Positions 27,101-35,333 of a DNA stretch of 64,000 nt are shown piece after piece (within the stretch, counting starts at the first letter, position 1; every line of letters begins with the position of its first letter). The stretch spans positions 49,622 to 113,621 of the forward strand of contig CALUKF010000004.1 of the NCBI GenBank assembly GCA_944321145.1, read 5' to 3'. The position numbers and the translations under genes were made by a program. The notes below the pieces were generated by a model. The model had not been told where the DNA came from and did not search any database. It saw only the letters and a list, made by a program, of their open reading frames with translations. This DNA is from an uncultured Odoribacter sp. (GTDB taxonomy: Bacteria > Bacteroidota > Bacteroidia > Bacteroidales > Marinifilaceae).

Positions 27101-27620
27101 AAAATCCCTTGTCATAGAGCTTTTTCAACAAATACCACAACGTCTCGATATAGCGGTTGTCATACGTGATATACGGATTCTCCATATCCACCCAATACCC
27201 CATCTTGTGCGTAAGGTCTTCCCATTCCTTGGTAAACTTCATCACGTCGGCGCGGCATTCCTTATTATAATCCACCACACTGATACTCTTGCCAATATCC
27301 TCCTTCGTGATGCCCAATTTCTTCTCCACGCCAAGCTCAACGGGCAGCCCGTGCGTGTCCCACCCCGCCTTGCGCTCTACTTGAAATCCCTGAAGGGTCT
27401 TATAGCGGCAAATGACATCCTTCAGCGTCCGCGCCATCACATGGTGAATGCCCGGCATACCGTTAGCAGAAGGAGGTCCTTCATAAAAAACAAATGAAGG
27501 ATGACCCTCTCGCGTCTTCAGGCTCATGGCGAAAGTGTCATTGTCTTCCCAGACTTTCAAGACCTCTTTGTTCACCTCGGAGAGGTCTAAACCTTTATAT
27601 TCAGGAAATTTCTCGTTCAT
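24135..27620 (-). CDS. ileS: Isoleucyl-tRNA synthetase
   Basis: This 1161-aa class I synthetase charges tRNA-Ile. The HIGH-type motif appears as PSANGMPGIHHVMART near residue 52. An editing (CP1) domain follows, with TTTPWTLPSNTALCVGP. The KMSKS loop is KMSKRLGN near residue 710. Length and the GIHH variant place it with the longer, eukaryote-like IleRS clade common in Bacteroidota; that clade is known for low mupirocin sensitivity, though nothing here shows the phenotype. It heads the ileS / DksA-like / lspA operon. Confidence 0.96.
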   Translation of the reverse strand: MNEKFPEYKGLDLSEVNKEVLKVWEDNDTFAMSLKTREGHPSFVFYEGPPSANGMPGIHHVMARTLKDVICRYKTLQGFQVERKAGWDTHGLPVELGVEKKLGITKEDIGKSISVVDYNKECRADVMKFTKEWEDLTHKMGYWVDMENPYITYDNRYIETLWYLLKKLYDKGFLYKGYTIQPYSPAAGTGLSTHELNQPGCYRDVKDLTVVAQFKIKNPKPEMTGWGESYFLAWTTTPWTLPSNTALCVGPKIDYVAVQTYNGYTGEKMTVVLAKALLHAHFNPKAEGMALEDYKPGDKLVPFKVVGEYKGPDLAGMEYEQLIPWVKPVEITEDGAWHDASAKAFRVILGDYVTTEDGTGIVHIAPTFGADDAFVAKAAGIPSLFMINKRGETRPMVDLTGKFYLMDELDEAFVKACIDVDKYKDYEGRWVKNAYDPQFTVDGKYDEKAASAAESLDVYICMMLKQNNQAFKIEKHVHNYPHCWRTDKPVLYYPLDSWFIKTTAVRDRMLELNKTINWKPASTGEGRFGKWLENLVDWNLSRSRYWGTPLPIWCSEDGSEQRCIGSVAELIEEIEKSIAAGFMKENPFQGFTPGEYTKENYNKIDLHRPYVDDIVLVSPTGQKMYREKDLIDVWFDSGAMPYAQLHYPFEHKEDIDGHRRFPADFIAEGVDQTRGWFFTLHAIATMAFDSVAFKNIISNGLVLDAKGNKMSKRLGNAVDPFETIEKYGSDPLRWYMITNSQPWDNLKFDLAGVDEVKRKFFGTLYNTYGFFALYANVDHFRYEEADLPVAERPEIDRWILSLLNSLIKEVTEAYEKYEPTRAGRAIQDFVIENLSNWYVRLSRKRYWGGEYSADKISAYQTLYTCLETVAILASPIAPFYTDKLFGDLNSITRRHTGSVHLTDFPEADETLIDKALEERMTLAQQISSMVLGLRRKVQLRVRQPLSKLLIPILHEDIIPQLDAVKNIILSEVNVKEIEYITDTTGVLVKRIKPNFKTLGPKYGKYMKQISARIAAMEQGDIFEFEKNGSYTLDIEGTSIALGLEDVEILSEDIPGWLVANEGRITVALDINVTKELKEEGIARELINRIQNLRKESNFDVTDKIRLTIGKHPEIDEAVEHFASYIAGQVLAEKVELADVRDEQAKDIEIDEIHTFIKIEKQ

Positions 27621-27662
27621 TTATCTTCGGTTTTTATCGTGATACTACTTTTTTACAAGGGG

Positions 27663-27670
27663 CAAATATA
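27663..27670 (-). promoter_or_regulatory. -7 box for the ileS operon
   Basis: On the minus strand TATATTTG matches TAnnTTTG, 42 bases before the ileS start codon. No clear -33 TTTG. Confidence 0.45.
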
Positions 27671-27685
27671 ATATTTTTTTGTGGT

Positions 27686-28948
27686 TTATTCACTACCTGC
27701 TATAACGAATCGTGCAGTCAGCCGGCTGCGCTGCTCTACATAAATCTTCTTGCCGGCAGTCATTTCACGGATGGCATCCTCCGTATAATGGCGGATGGTC
27801 AGCAGGCGTACATTCTTGTTATACAGCACTTCATAATCCTTTTGCAACTCGCTGATAAACCTGTCGAAAATCGCCTCGTGCAGGTCAATGCAAAACGAAA
27901 AACTAATGGCAGACGTCTGTATCAAATTAAGACGCAGGCGATACTTTGCCAAAGTCGCCAGAATACGGCTCAATTTCTCCTCAGCAATAAAAGAAAAATC
28001 ACGCGGCGAGAGCGTCAGCAACAACTGATTGCCCTTGTCTATGAAAATCGGCGGCAACTTCAACTTCTCGTCCAACTCACGAATCACCGAACCATGGCTT
28101 TCCGGATAAAGGAACGAACGGACAAAAAGCGGAATCCCTTTATTCTGCAAAGGCTTGATAGTCTTCGGATGAATAACCTTCGCCCCGCAATTCGACAACT
28201 CTATCGCCTCCTTATAAGACAACTTGCCAATCACCTGCGTATCCGGATACAACTTCGGGTCGGCATTCATAATGCCGGGCACATCCTTCCAAATAGTCAC
28301 ATCCTCGGCATCCAACAAATTAGCCAACAAGGCTGCCGTATAATCTGACCCCTCACGCCCCAAAGTCGTCGTCTGGTTCGTCGTCGTGCCTGCAATAAAG
28401 CCCTGGGTGATATACATAAACGTATCCTGGAACGTAAACACCTTTTGGCAAAGTTTTTTCGACAAATCCAAGTCTACACACGCATTGCGGTAATTCTCGT
28501 CCGTAATCAGGCACTTGCGGACATCCACAAACTTCGCCTTACGCCCTTGCCGCTCCAAATAAGCAGCCACAATTGTCGTCGACAACAACTCTCCGAAACA
28601 AATAATCTGGTCATACTCATAATCATACGACAAAGACGGTTCCCCATCCAATATGCGCTGCAACTCAGCATACAACCTCTCCACAGCCCCGCACACATCC
28701 GCTCTCTGCTCCCCGAACAGATCAAAAATAATTTGCGCATGGAAATCCTTGATGCGTTGCAATGCCTCACCCGTTCCTCCAGTCCTGTTAAAATAAGCAT
28801 TGCACAACACCTCAAATGCATCCGTCATTTTCCCCATGGCAGAAACGACAATAATCAGATTCTCCTTATGCGTATTGACAATTTTGAATAAATTCCTTAC
28901 GCCGTCAGCATCCTTGACAGACGCCCCACCGAACTTGTAAACATTCAT
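27686..28948 (-). CDS. Aspartate kinase (monofunctional)
   Basis: The enzyme phosphorylates L-aspartate, the first step toward lysine, threonine, methionine and diaminopimelate. The 420-aa product begins MNVYKFGGASVKDADGVRN, the aspartokinase N-terminal motif, and contains LGREGSDYTAALLANLL and ELSNCGAKVIHPKTIKPL. The C-terminal ACT region is weakly conserved, and no homoserine dehydrogenase domain is attached. ATG 28948 is used because the kinase motif starts there; the frame extends further without similarity. Near-consensus TATATTTA lies upstream on the minus strand (28975-28982). Confidence 0.93.
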   Translation of the reverse strand: MNVYKFGGASVKDADGVRNLFKIVNTHKENLIIVVSAMGKMTDAFEVLCNAYFNRTGGTGEALQRIKDFHAQIIFDLFGEQRADVCGAVERLYAELQRILDGEPSLSYDYEYDQIICFGELLSTTIVAAYLERQGRKAKFVDVRKCLITDENYRNACVDLDLSKKLCQKVFTFQDTFMYITQGFIAGTTTNQTTTLGREGSDYTAALLANLLDAEDVTIWKDVPGIMNADPKLYPDTQVIGKLSYKEAIELSNCGAKVIHPKTIKPLQNKGIPLFVRSFLYPESHGSVIRELDEKLKLPPIFIDKGNQLLLTLSPRDFSFIAEEKLSRILATLAKYRLRLNLIQTSAISFSFCIDLHEAIFDRFISELQKDYEVLYNKNVRLLTIRHYTEDAIREMTAGKKIYVEQRSRLTARFVIAGSE

Positions 28949-29110
28949 ATTTTTTGCTCTATTAATTCGGGGCGTAAATATAGGTATTAAAATCGGGACA
29001 ACGCCAAGGAGCAAGCATTTTTAATACACAAAATATCCCCCCTCCCCGGCACATCCTGTCCCCACCCCGACATTCAGCAAGGCAAACTTGGAAATTTTTC
29101 CACTTTCTCC

Positions 29111-29142
29111 TTTGCATTTCCCCGTCTCCTTTCCTACCTTTG
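29111..29142 (+). promoter_or_regulatory. Complete Bacteroidota promoter
   Basis: TTTG at 29111-29114, 20-bp spacer, TACCTTTG at 29135-29142: a full match to the phylum's -33/-7 consensus, 25 bases before the ATG at 29168. Confidence 0.65.
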
Positions 29143-29167
29143 TGAGCACTAAAAAACAAGACCATAT

Positions 29168-30268
29168 ATGAGCAATCTGATTCCTGTCATAGAGCCCACC
29201 ATGGTGCTCAACGAAGATGTTTGCAAAAGCAACATCGCCCGCATGGCGCAAAAAGCCAAAGCGGCGCGCGTCACATTCCGTCCGCATTTCAAAACCCACC
29301 AGTCCCGTGAAATCGGGGAATGGTTCCGGGCTTCCGGCGTAGAAAAAATCACCGTTTCCTCCCTCAACATGGCAATGAAATTTGCCGAATGGGGCTGGAA
29401 CGACATCACCGTCGCCTTCCCGGTCAATTGCTTGGAGCACGAGAAAATCAACTACCTCGCCTCCCGCATCCGTCTGAACCTCCTGCTTGCCCATTCCGAA
29501 GGGGCGCAGAAGCTTTCTGCCTGCCTCAAATACCCCGTAGGCGTCTATCTCAGCGTGGATACCGGCTATCACCGTGACGGCGTCGATGCCAACAATTACG
29601 AGAAAATCGACCGTATCATTAACATCGTCGCTCCGGATGTCAATATCAAATTCGAGGGATTCCTCACCCATGCCGGACATACCTACAATGCCCGTTCCAA
29701 AGAAGAAATCCTGCAAATCCATCGCGACAACCTTCGCATGCTCAAAAACATCAAGGAACGTTACATCAACCGTTACCCCCAACTCAAAATATCCATCGGC
29801 GACACCCCTTCCTGTTCCCTCGCCGACCGTTTCGGCGTTGCTGATGAAATTCGACCGGGCAACTTTGTTTTCTACGACGTTACCCAAATGCACATCGGCT
29901 CTTGCGAATGGTACAACATCGCCATGGCTGTCAAATGCCCTGTCGTCGACATCAACCGCGACCGCAATGAAGCCGTCATTTATGGCGGAGGCGTCCATTT
30001 TTCCAAAGAATACATCGCCCGTCCCGGCGACCGTCCGCTCTTCGGGCTGGCAGCCGAGAACCACAGCGATTACTGGGGCAACCTCATCCCCGGCACGGAA
30101 TTGGTATCACTCTCCCAAGAACACGGCATCCTCCGCTGCTCCGATGCCTTCATCGCCAACCTCCACGTTGGCGACATCATCACCATCCTGCCCGTCCACT
30201 CCTGCATGACCGCCGACCTCATGAAAACCTACCACATGAGCGACGGGAAGGTTGCTTATCACATCTGA
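29168..30268 (+). CDS. D-threonine aldolase / D-serine dehydratase family enzyme
   Basis: This 366-aa fold-type III PLP enzyme has an alanine racemase-like N-terminal barrel with RPHFKTHQS, whose lysine should bind PLP, and YLSVDTGYHRDGVD. The C-terminal domain of the D-serine dehydratase type ends in ILPVHSCMTADLM, where the His and Cys resemble the metal site of that family. It should act on D-hydroxy-amino acids, by aldol cleavage or dehydration; sequence alone does not decide which. A full promoter precedes it. Confidence 0.87.
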   Translation: MSNLIPVIEPTMVLNEDVCKSNIARMAQKAKAARVTFRPHFKTHQSREIGEWFRASGVEKITVSSLNMAMKFAEWGWNDITVAFPVNCLEHEKINYLASRIRLNLLLAHSEGAQKLSACLKYPVGVYLSVDTGYHRDGVDANNYEKIDRIINIVAPDVNIKFEGFLTHAGHTYNARSKEEILQIHRDNLRMLKNIKERYINRYPQLKISIGDTPSCSLADRFGVADEIRPGNFVFYDVTQMHIGSCEWYNIAMAVKCPVVDINRDRNEAVIYGGGVHFSKEYIARPGDRPLFGLAAENHSDYWGNLIPGTELVSLSQEHGILRCSDAFIANLHVGDIITILPVHSCMTADLMKTYHMSDGKVAYHI

Positions 30269-30311
30269 CAGCAAAGTATTAGACATCAAAGTATCCAAAA
30301 TAACAACTGAC

Positions 30312-31988
30312 ATGACCGAACAAGAATTATCACAATACATCCACGAAAGATATCCGCTCGAAAATGCCCGTTGTGAATGGAAAGATTACTCAAATCTCAA
30401 AAATACTTTCAAAGGCGAGGCAAGAAAAGACATCGTCTCTTATGTTTCTGCCATTGCAAACATGAACGGCGGGGAACTGATAATTGGCATAGAAGACAAA
30501 ACCTTTAAAATTACCGGCATAGAAAACCTAAGTGGCTATACCTATCAATCCGCCACATTAAAACTGACAGAATTCTGTGCAAACTTATCCTCAGAAGGGC
30601 TACTGATAGAAGAATACATCACGTCAGACACCCAAAAACGCGTATGGATTATCCATATTCCCAAACACCTGCCAAGGCGTCCCGTATATGCCCACAGCAC
30701 CGCGTGGCAAAGAATAGAGGACTCCATCGTCAAAATGACAAAAGAACGGGAAGAAGCGATTTTAAATGAACCCTTGACTTCAGAAGATTGGAGCGCAGCT
30801 ATCATCGAAGATGCCACCATTGACGATTTAGAACCATCAGCCATCGCTAAAGCAAAAGAAAAATACAAAGAAGTCTATCCTTCAAAGACAAAAGAGGTAG
30901 ATGAAATATGGGATACGCCTACATTTTTAAACAAAGCCAAAATCACAATCAAAGGGAAAATCACAAATACAGCAATCATACTGTTAGGCAAACCGGAAAG
31001 CGAACATTACCTTTCACCAAACGTATGCAAAATCAGATGGTCACAAAGAAAAGATTCAGACCCCAATAATCAAAATATCAATTTCCGGATTTTCACGATC
31101 CCTATGATTTTAGCAATCGAAGAATTAGGACAATCCATACAAAACACTTCTTACACTTATACTATCGGAGGTTCCATGTTCCCCGAAACGATGATGCGTT
31201 ATGATGTTTTCACTCTTAGGGAACCTATCAACAATGCCATTGCCCATCAAGACTACAGCAAAAAAGCTCACATTGAAGTCGTTGAATATATTTATGAGAA
31301 ATTGATTATTCGGAATCACGGGCAATTCATACCGCAATCCGTCGAAGAAGTACTTATGAACGATTGCCCTGAATCAGAGTACCGCAACCCGTTTTTAGCT
31401 GAAGCAATGCGCAATGTCAAAATGATAGAAACAGAAGGTGGAGGCATAAAGAAATTATTTGAACAACAGCGGAAAAGATTTTTCCCGATGCCCGAATACG
31501 ACTTGAGCGGCGGCAAAGTAAAAGTCGAAATCCAAGGGAATGTATTGGACGAAAATTTCGCCAAAATTCTTGTCAACAATCCCAATCTCACCCTTCAAGA
31601 CATCGTACTATTAGACAAAGTACAAAAACACAAAAATTTGACAGAAGAACAAATTGCTTATTTACGGAAAAACAAATACATAGAAGGACGCAAGAACAAT
31701 TTGTATCTATCCGCTTCTGTCGTCAAAACATCAAAACACATAGGCTTGCAATCAGACTACATCAAAAACAAAAGTTTTAATGACAAATATTACAAAGATC
31801 TGATTTTAGATTATATAAAGAACTTCGGGAAAGCAACAAGACAAGAAATTGAGCAATTAGTAAAAGACAAATTATCCCAAACTTTATCAGAACAGCAAAA
31901 GACCGATAAAATAACCAACCTTCTTGCAGCCTTGCGCAAAGAAAAAAAGATAAAAAATCTGCATCGGGCTTGGTTTCTTGTAAAATAA
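30312..31988 (+). CDS. Schlafen/AlbA_2-type ATP-binding regulator-like protein
   Basis: The protein (about 558 aa) starts with an AlbA_2/Schlafen domain: ENARCEWKDYSNLKNTF and SYVSAIANMNGGELIIGIED. It is followed by a GHKL-type ATPase region (TLREPINNAIAHQDYSKKAH and IETEGGGIKKLFEQQRKRFF) and a C-terminal winged-helix part. Members are usually described as putative transcriptional regulators; their real role is unclear and some occur in defence islands. Base composition is visibly more A+T-rich than both neighbours, suggesting transfer. The start is ATG 30312; an earlier TTG would overlap the preceding gene. A repeat array begins at its stop codon. Confidence 0.83.
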   Translation: MTEQELSQYIHERYPLENARCEWKDYSNLKNTFKGEARKDIVSYVSAIANMNGGELIIGIEDKTFKITGIENLSGYTYQSATLKLTEFCANLSSEGLLIEEYITSDTQKRVWIIHIPKHLPRRPVYAHSTAWQRIEDSIVKMTKEREEAILNEPLTSEDWSAAIIEDATIDDLEPSAIAKAKEKYKEVYPSKTKEVDEIWDTPTFLNKAKITIKGKITNTAIILLGKPESEHYLSPNVCKIRWSQRKDSDPNNQNINFRIFTIPMILAIEELGQSIQNTSYTYTIGGSMFPETMMRYDVFTLREPINNAIAHQDYSKKAHIEVVEYIYEKLIIRNHGQFIPQSVEEVLMNDCPESEYRNPFLAEAMRNVKMIETEGGGIKKLFEQQRKRFFPMPEYDLSGGKVKVEIQGNVLDENFAKILVNNPNLTLQDIVLLDKVQKHKNLTEEQIAYLRKNKYIEGRKNNLYLSASVVKTSKHIGLQSDYIKNKSFNDKYYKDLILDYIKNFGKATRQEIEQLVKDKLSQTLSEQQKTDKITNLLAALRKEKKIKNLHRAWFLVK

Positions 31989-32100
31989 AAATGTTTACAA
32001 GAAATTCCATGCAATTTTACAAGAAACATCTACGAAACCATCGAATATCAGGAATTTACAAGAATCCCACATTTACAAGGACACAACACATTTACAAGAA
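31974..32100. repeat. TTTACAAGAA repeat cluster
   Basis: TTTACAAGAA (or TTTACAAGGA) occurs at 31994, 32016, 32055, 32072 and 32091, and its reverse complement at 31974, overlapping the end of the Schlafen-type gene. The first two sites form a perfect 11-bp inverted repeat (31974-31984 with 31994-32004). Spacing is about 17-22 bp, with one double step of 39. No gene lies in 31989-32128. Confidence 0.7.
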
Positions 32101-32128
32101 TGCAACCCATTCCCCCCCACGCTTTTCC

Positions 32129-34552
32129 TTAGGACTTCTGTCGTTTCCCGTCCCCATACGGCATCCATTCCGCACGGGGATGGGGAAGCGGCGCGGGCAA
32201 GACGGCATCCTCGCTCACATCCACAATCTGGAAGGCATCGCCTGCTTCCGTTTTCACCTCAATAGTGCCGGTTGCCGGGTCGGTGACAGAAAATGCAACC
32301 TCCCGTCCTTTCAAATCACGCAGGCGGATGTTCCCGGCAGACATGCCCGTTTGCAGGCGGCAAATTCCTCCTTTTTCGCTCTCCACTTGGATAAAGACAT
32401 TCTTCCCCTCCCGGCGCGTCGCGCTGACCAAAAATGCCCCATCCGCACGCATCCGTACAAATGCCGCCTCTTTCCACAACGAAGGCATCCCGTAAAACAC
32501 CCGTATCTTTCCTCCCCAATCCTGCAAATAAAACTCATGCAGTGTTGCCATTGCCGCCATCGGCGTCTCAATGACAGGACCCGTCTCCGCATACAACGTA
32601 TTGGGCTTCAGGAAACGCTCAAAAAATCGGTTCATCTCCTCCAATGCCCCGTCGCCATCCCCCTTGCTTGCCAGCATCGCCGCTTTTCCCGTACGCGAAT
32701 AACCCTGATTTCCTTTCCAACGTGCCACGCTCAACTCCATTTTCGGGCGTTCCCCCGGATTCTCCCAATCCAACAAATGGTACGGGTAAATCATAAAAAG
32801 GTGCGAATAATGCCGGTGCGAAGTATCCAGAAAGGCATACTTGTCGCTCACCTTAAACCCGGTCTCCAGGTCATAGCGGAAATCCACCAGCCGGTCTAAA
32901 AAATCCCTCCATTCCGGCAATTTTTCATCCCCTACCCCATACGTCGTGTCTATATCTATAAGCGTCTGCAACCCCCAACGCAGGTTTGCCAAATCATAAT
33001 TCGCATTCGTCCCGATACACTCGCTCCCATACTCCGGCGAAGCCGTCGGCGGCAGCCCGTAACGCCCGTCTTCGCATGTGCGGATATGGAAAAACAAATT
33101 CACCGCCGACTTCAGCAACGGGAAAAGCCTTTCCACCAACTGCCTGTCGTCGCCATACGCCCGGCAATGCTGCCAATAATAGAAAAGCGTCCACGTCAGG
33201 TTTCCCGCCTCATACTGATTGGTTTTCACAGTCCTTTCCCGATTCAGCGGCGCATAAAAATCATACGTCGCCGTCCTCGGCAGACAAGCCGCATCCGTCC
33301 AATCCTCCTGACCGGGAATATCCGTCACATTGCGGCGCAAATTGCCGCGATGCTCATAAAGCGCCTCCCACAATGGCTCGGCAAGAAACCCCACATTTGC
33401 CTTTGCCTGCCAGGAATACGTCAATTGCAAATTCAAATTCATCCAAATCGACGTCCAAGGCGTATCCCACGTAGGCCATACCCCTTGCAGGTCAACCACC
33501 GGCTTGCCCGGACGTGCCGTAGACGCAAATTTATAATATTGTGCCCAATAAAAACTCTCGAAACGGGTCTCCGGGAAAGAAAGAAATGCCGCCTCCCGGT
33601 AAAAACCATGCCACCATTCCCGGTGCTTCGCCTCCAGCCGTTCCGGCGATTGCCTCATCCCCGCTTTCACCGTCGCGACAGCTGCCGCAACAGCATCCTC
33701 CTCGCTCGCCTCCTGCGCAACCGTTGCCACGATTCGCCGCCGCGCTCCTTCACGCCGCTCCTGCCAAGCCACGACATACACCCGGGCAATATCGGCAAAA
33801 GTCGTATCCCGTGCCAAACGCTGTACCAACAATTGCACCCCTTCCGCCTCGCGCCGCTCCGGATCGGGATTCGATTTCCCCTCCCGGTTCAAATACCCTG
33901 CAGGCGCCCCGCCCCGGTTTACCTGCCGCGGACTAATGGCTTGCTGCGCGACAAAATCCCACGCATATTCCTTCTCCTCCCCCGTCGTTTCGGTTTCAAA
34001 AACAATATAATCCTCCACGGCATGCACATACGTCCGGAAACGCACCTCCCCTTTGTCCGTCGTGAACCTGCCCCGCGTCTCGGCATTCCAAAGCGACAAC
34101 CGCATCTCCTCCCCCGTCACCTTCCCCTTCGTCCGCAACGTGAAATACCCGATAGGCAAACGGGCAGAGTTATACAAATTGTAAGGCATCCGCGCCTCCG
34201 TCACATCGCTCCGTCCCACATTCAAACGGTACACGCTGTCCCGCAATTTATAAAGATTGGTCCCCAACAATCCGTTCCCCATAATCGCCCCCGCATAATA
34301 CCCCGTCCGGAGCCTCGCGTCATTCGCCGGCTCCACCGGATCTGCCGTCAACTCCGTCCAATACATATCATGCTGTGCAAGAAAAGCCTCCCAATCCACC
34401 CCCTCCGTCGTCGCCCGCACAGGTCTCTTTTCCACCTGTTCCCTGCAAACGCCCGCTTCCCGTTCTCCGCCAACCACGCCATTTCCTGCCTGCACTTCCC
34501 CGCCTGCCGCCATCAAGGCAAGCACCCCCCACACCAAAACTTGTTTCTTCAT
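32129..34552 (-). CDS. GH95-like glycoside hydrolase, secreted
   Basis: The 807-aa protein has a signal peptide (MKKQVLVWGVLALMAAGGEV). Next comes an N-terminal beta-domain starting near YYAGAIMGNGLLGTNLYKL. The (alpha/alpha)6 barrel has VVDLQGVWPTWDTPWTSIW, NLNLQLTYSWQAKANVGFL and LDTSHRHYSHLFMIYPYHLL. These blocks resemble GH95 alpha-L-fucosidases/galactosidases. ASPEYGSECIG is where I would place the acidic catalytic region. The match is by memory of family motifs, so the exact substrate is open. No SusC/SusD genes accompany it. Confidence 0.75.
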   Translation of the reverse strand: MKKQVLVWGVLALMAAGGEVQAGNGVVGGEREAGVCREQVEKRPVRATTEGVDWEAFLAQHDMYWTELTADPVEPANDARLRTGYYAGAIMGNGLLGTNLYKLRDSVYRLNVGRSDVTEARMPYNLYNSARLPIGYFTLRTKGKVTGEEMRLSLWNAETRGRFTTDKGEVRFRTYVHAVEDYIVFETETTGEEKEYAWDFVAQQAISPRQVNRGGAPAGYLNREGKSNPDPERREAEGVQLLVQRLARDTTFADIARVYVVAWQERREGARRRIVATVAQEASEEDAVAAAVATVKAGMRQSPERLEAKHREWWHGFYREAAFLSFPETRFESFYWAQYYKFASTARPGKPVVDLQGVWPTWDTPWTSIWMNLNLQLTYSWQAKANVGFLAEPLWEALYEHRGNLRRNVTDIPGQEDWTDAACLPRTATYDFYAPLNRERTVKTNQYEAGNLTWTLFYYWQHCRAYGDDRQLVERLFPLLKSAVNLFFHIRTCEDGRYGLPPTASPEYGSECIGTNANYDLANLRWGLQTLIDIDTTYGVGDEKLPEWRDFLDRLVDFRYDLETGFKVSDKYAFLDTSHRHYSHLFMIYPYHLLDWENPGERPKMELSVARWKGNQGYSRTGKAAMLASKGDGDGALEEMNRFFERFLKPNTLYAETGPVIETPMAAMATLHEFYLQDWGGKIRVFYGMPSLWKEAAFVRMRADGAFLVSATRREGKNVFIQVESEKGGICRLQTGMSAGNIRLRDLKGREVAFSVTDPATGTIEVKTEAGDAFQIVDVSEDAVLPAPLPHPRAEWMPYGDGKRQKS

Positions 34553-34699
34553 ATCCCTATCTTTTGATTTAAAACCGATTCGCCTTCCCGCCCTACGCCC
34601 CCAAGCGCAAACACGCGAAAGCCTTCACTACACTCCCTGCAAAAATAACCTTCTTTCCCGTTTTCTGCAATCCAATTTTTACTAAAGAAACAGACAAAC

Positions 34700-35068
34700 C
34701 TACTTCATAAAAACAAAATAAACAGCCAGAACGAGGCAGACAGCGGCAGCCAAATGGTTCCAACGCAGGGATTCGCCCTGAAAGAAGAGGGTGGTGAAAA
34801 GGGCAAAGACTATAAGAGTAATAACCTCCTGAATGACTTTGAGCTGAAGAAGGGAGAAGGGACCGCCGTTCGCTTGAAAACCGATGCGGTTGGCAGGCAC
34901 CTGAAGGGTATATTCAAAAAACGCCATGCCCCACGAAAGGAGGATGACGGCAATAAGCGGCCAATTATTAGTAATTTTCATCTCCTGCAACTTGAGATGC
35001 CCATACCAAGCAAAAGTCATGAAGATATTCGAGAAAACAAGGAGAAGTATTGTGTATAAGCCTTTCAT
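34700..35068 (-). CDS. DMT family small membrane protein (DUF486)
   Basis: This 122-aa inner-membrane protein has four hydrophobic segments: LYTILLLVFSNIFMTFAWYG, WPLIAVILLSWGMAFFEYTL, LIVFALFTTLFF and LAAAVCLVLAVYFVFM. EYTLQVPANRIGFQ is characteristic of DUF486, a branch of the drug/metabolite transporter clan. Function is unknown. It is flanked by genes of unrelated role and lies 147 bp from the GH95-like gene start. Confidence 0.85.
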   Translation of the reverse strand: MKGLYTILLLVFSNIFMTFAWYGHLKLQEMKITNNWPLIAVILLSWGMAFFEYTLQVPANRIGFQANGGPFSLLQLKVIQEVITLIVFALFTTLFFQGESLRWNHLAAAVCLVLAVYFVFMK

Positions 35069-35172
35069 TACCGCATCTGTATTATAAAATTTGACATTCC
35101 ATTTCGCAGGGCAAAGGTAGAATGTTTATGTGTCATTTCATATAAAATACCACGACAAAAATAAACACCGTT

Positions 35173-35205
35173 TTGCGAAAAATTTCACAATGAAATTTTT
35201 CGCAA
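35173..35205. repeat. 15-bp perfect inverted repeat
   Basis: Arms 35173-35187 and 35191-35205 are exactly complementary around CAA; the left arm is TTGCGAAAAATTTCA. It lies in the 265-bp gap between the divergent DUF486 and LRR genes, so it is more likely an operator than a terminator. Confidence 0.65.
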
Positions 35206-35237
35206 TTGCATCACATGGAAAATCAGCAAGTTTTTTA

Positions 35238-35245
35238 TACCTTTG
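35238..35245 (+). promoter_or_regulatory. -7 box for the LRR gene
   Basis: TACCTTTG matches TAnnTTTG and would give a leader of about 80 bases. Confidence 0.45.
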
Positions 35246-35333
35246 TAAAAATAACAAGACAAATTACGAATAAAAACGACCCATTTTTCGCCCGTTGGAT
35301 TATCAAACGAAGAGAAGAATAAAGTAACGAATC

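Noticed and set aside
29021..30064. A 347-codon minus-strand frame opposite the D-threonine aldolase-like gene
   Set aside because: The sense strand has a full promoter, PLP motif and family-length protein; the antisense frame has no domain.
33086..34567. A 493-codon plus-strand frame opposite the GH95-like gene
   Set aside because: Arg/Pro/His-rich shadow of a gene with a signal peptide and family motifs.
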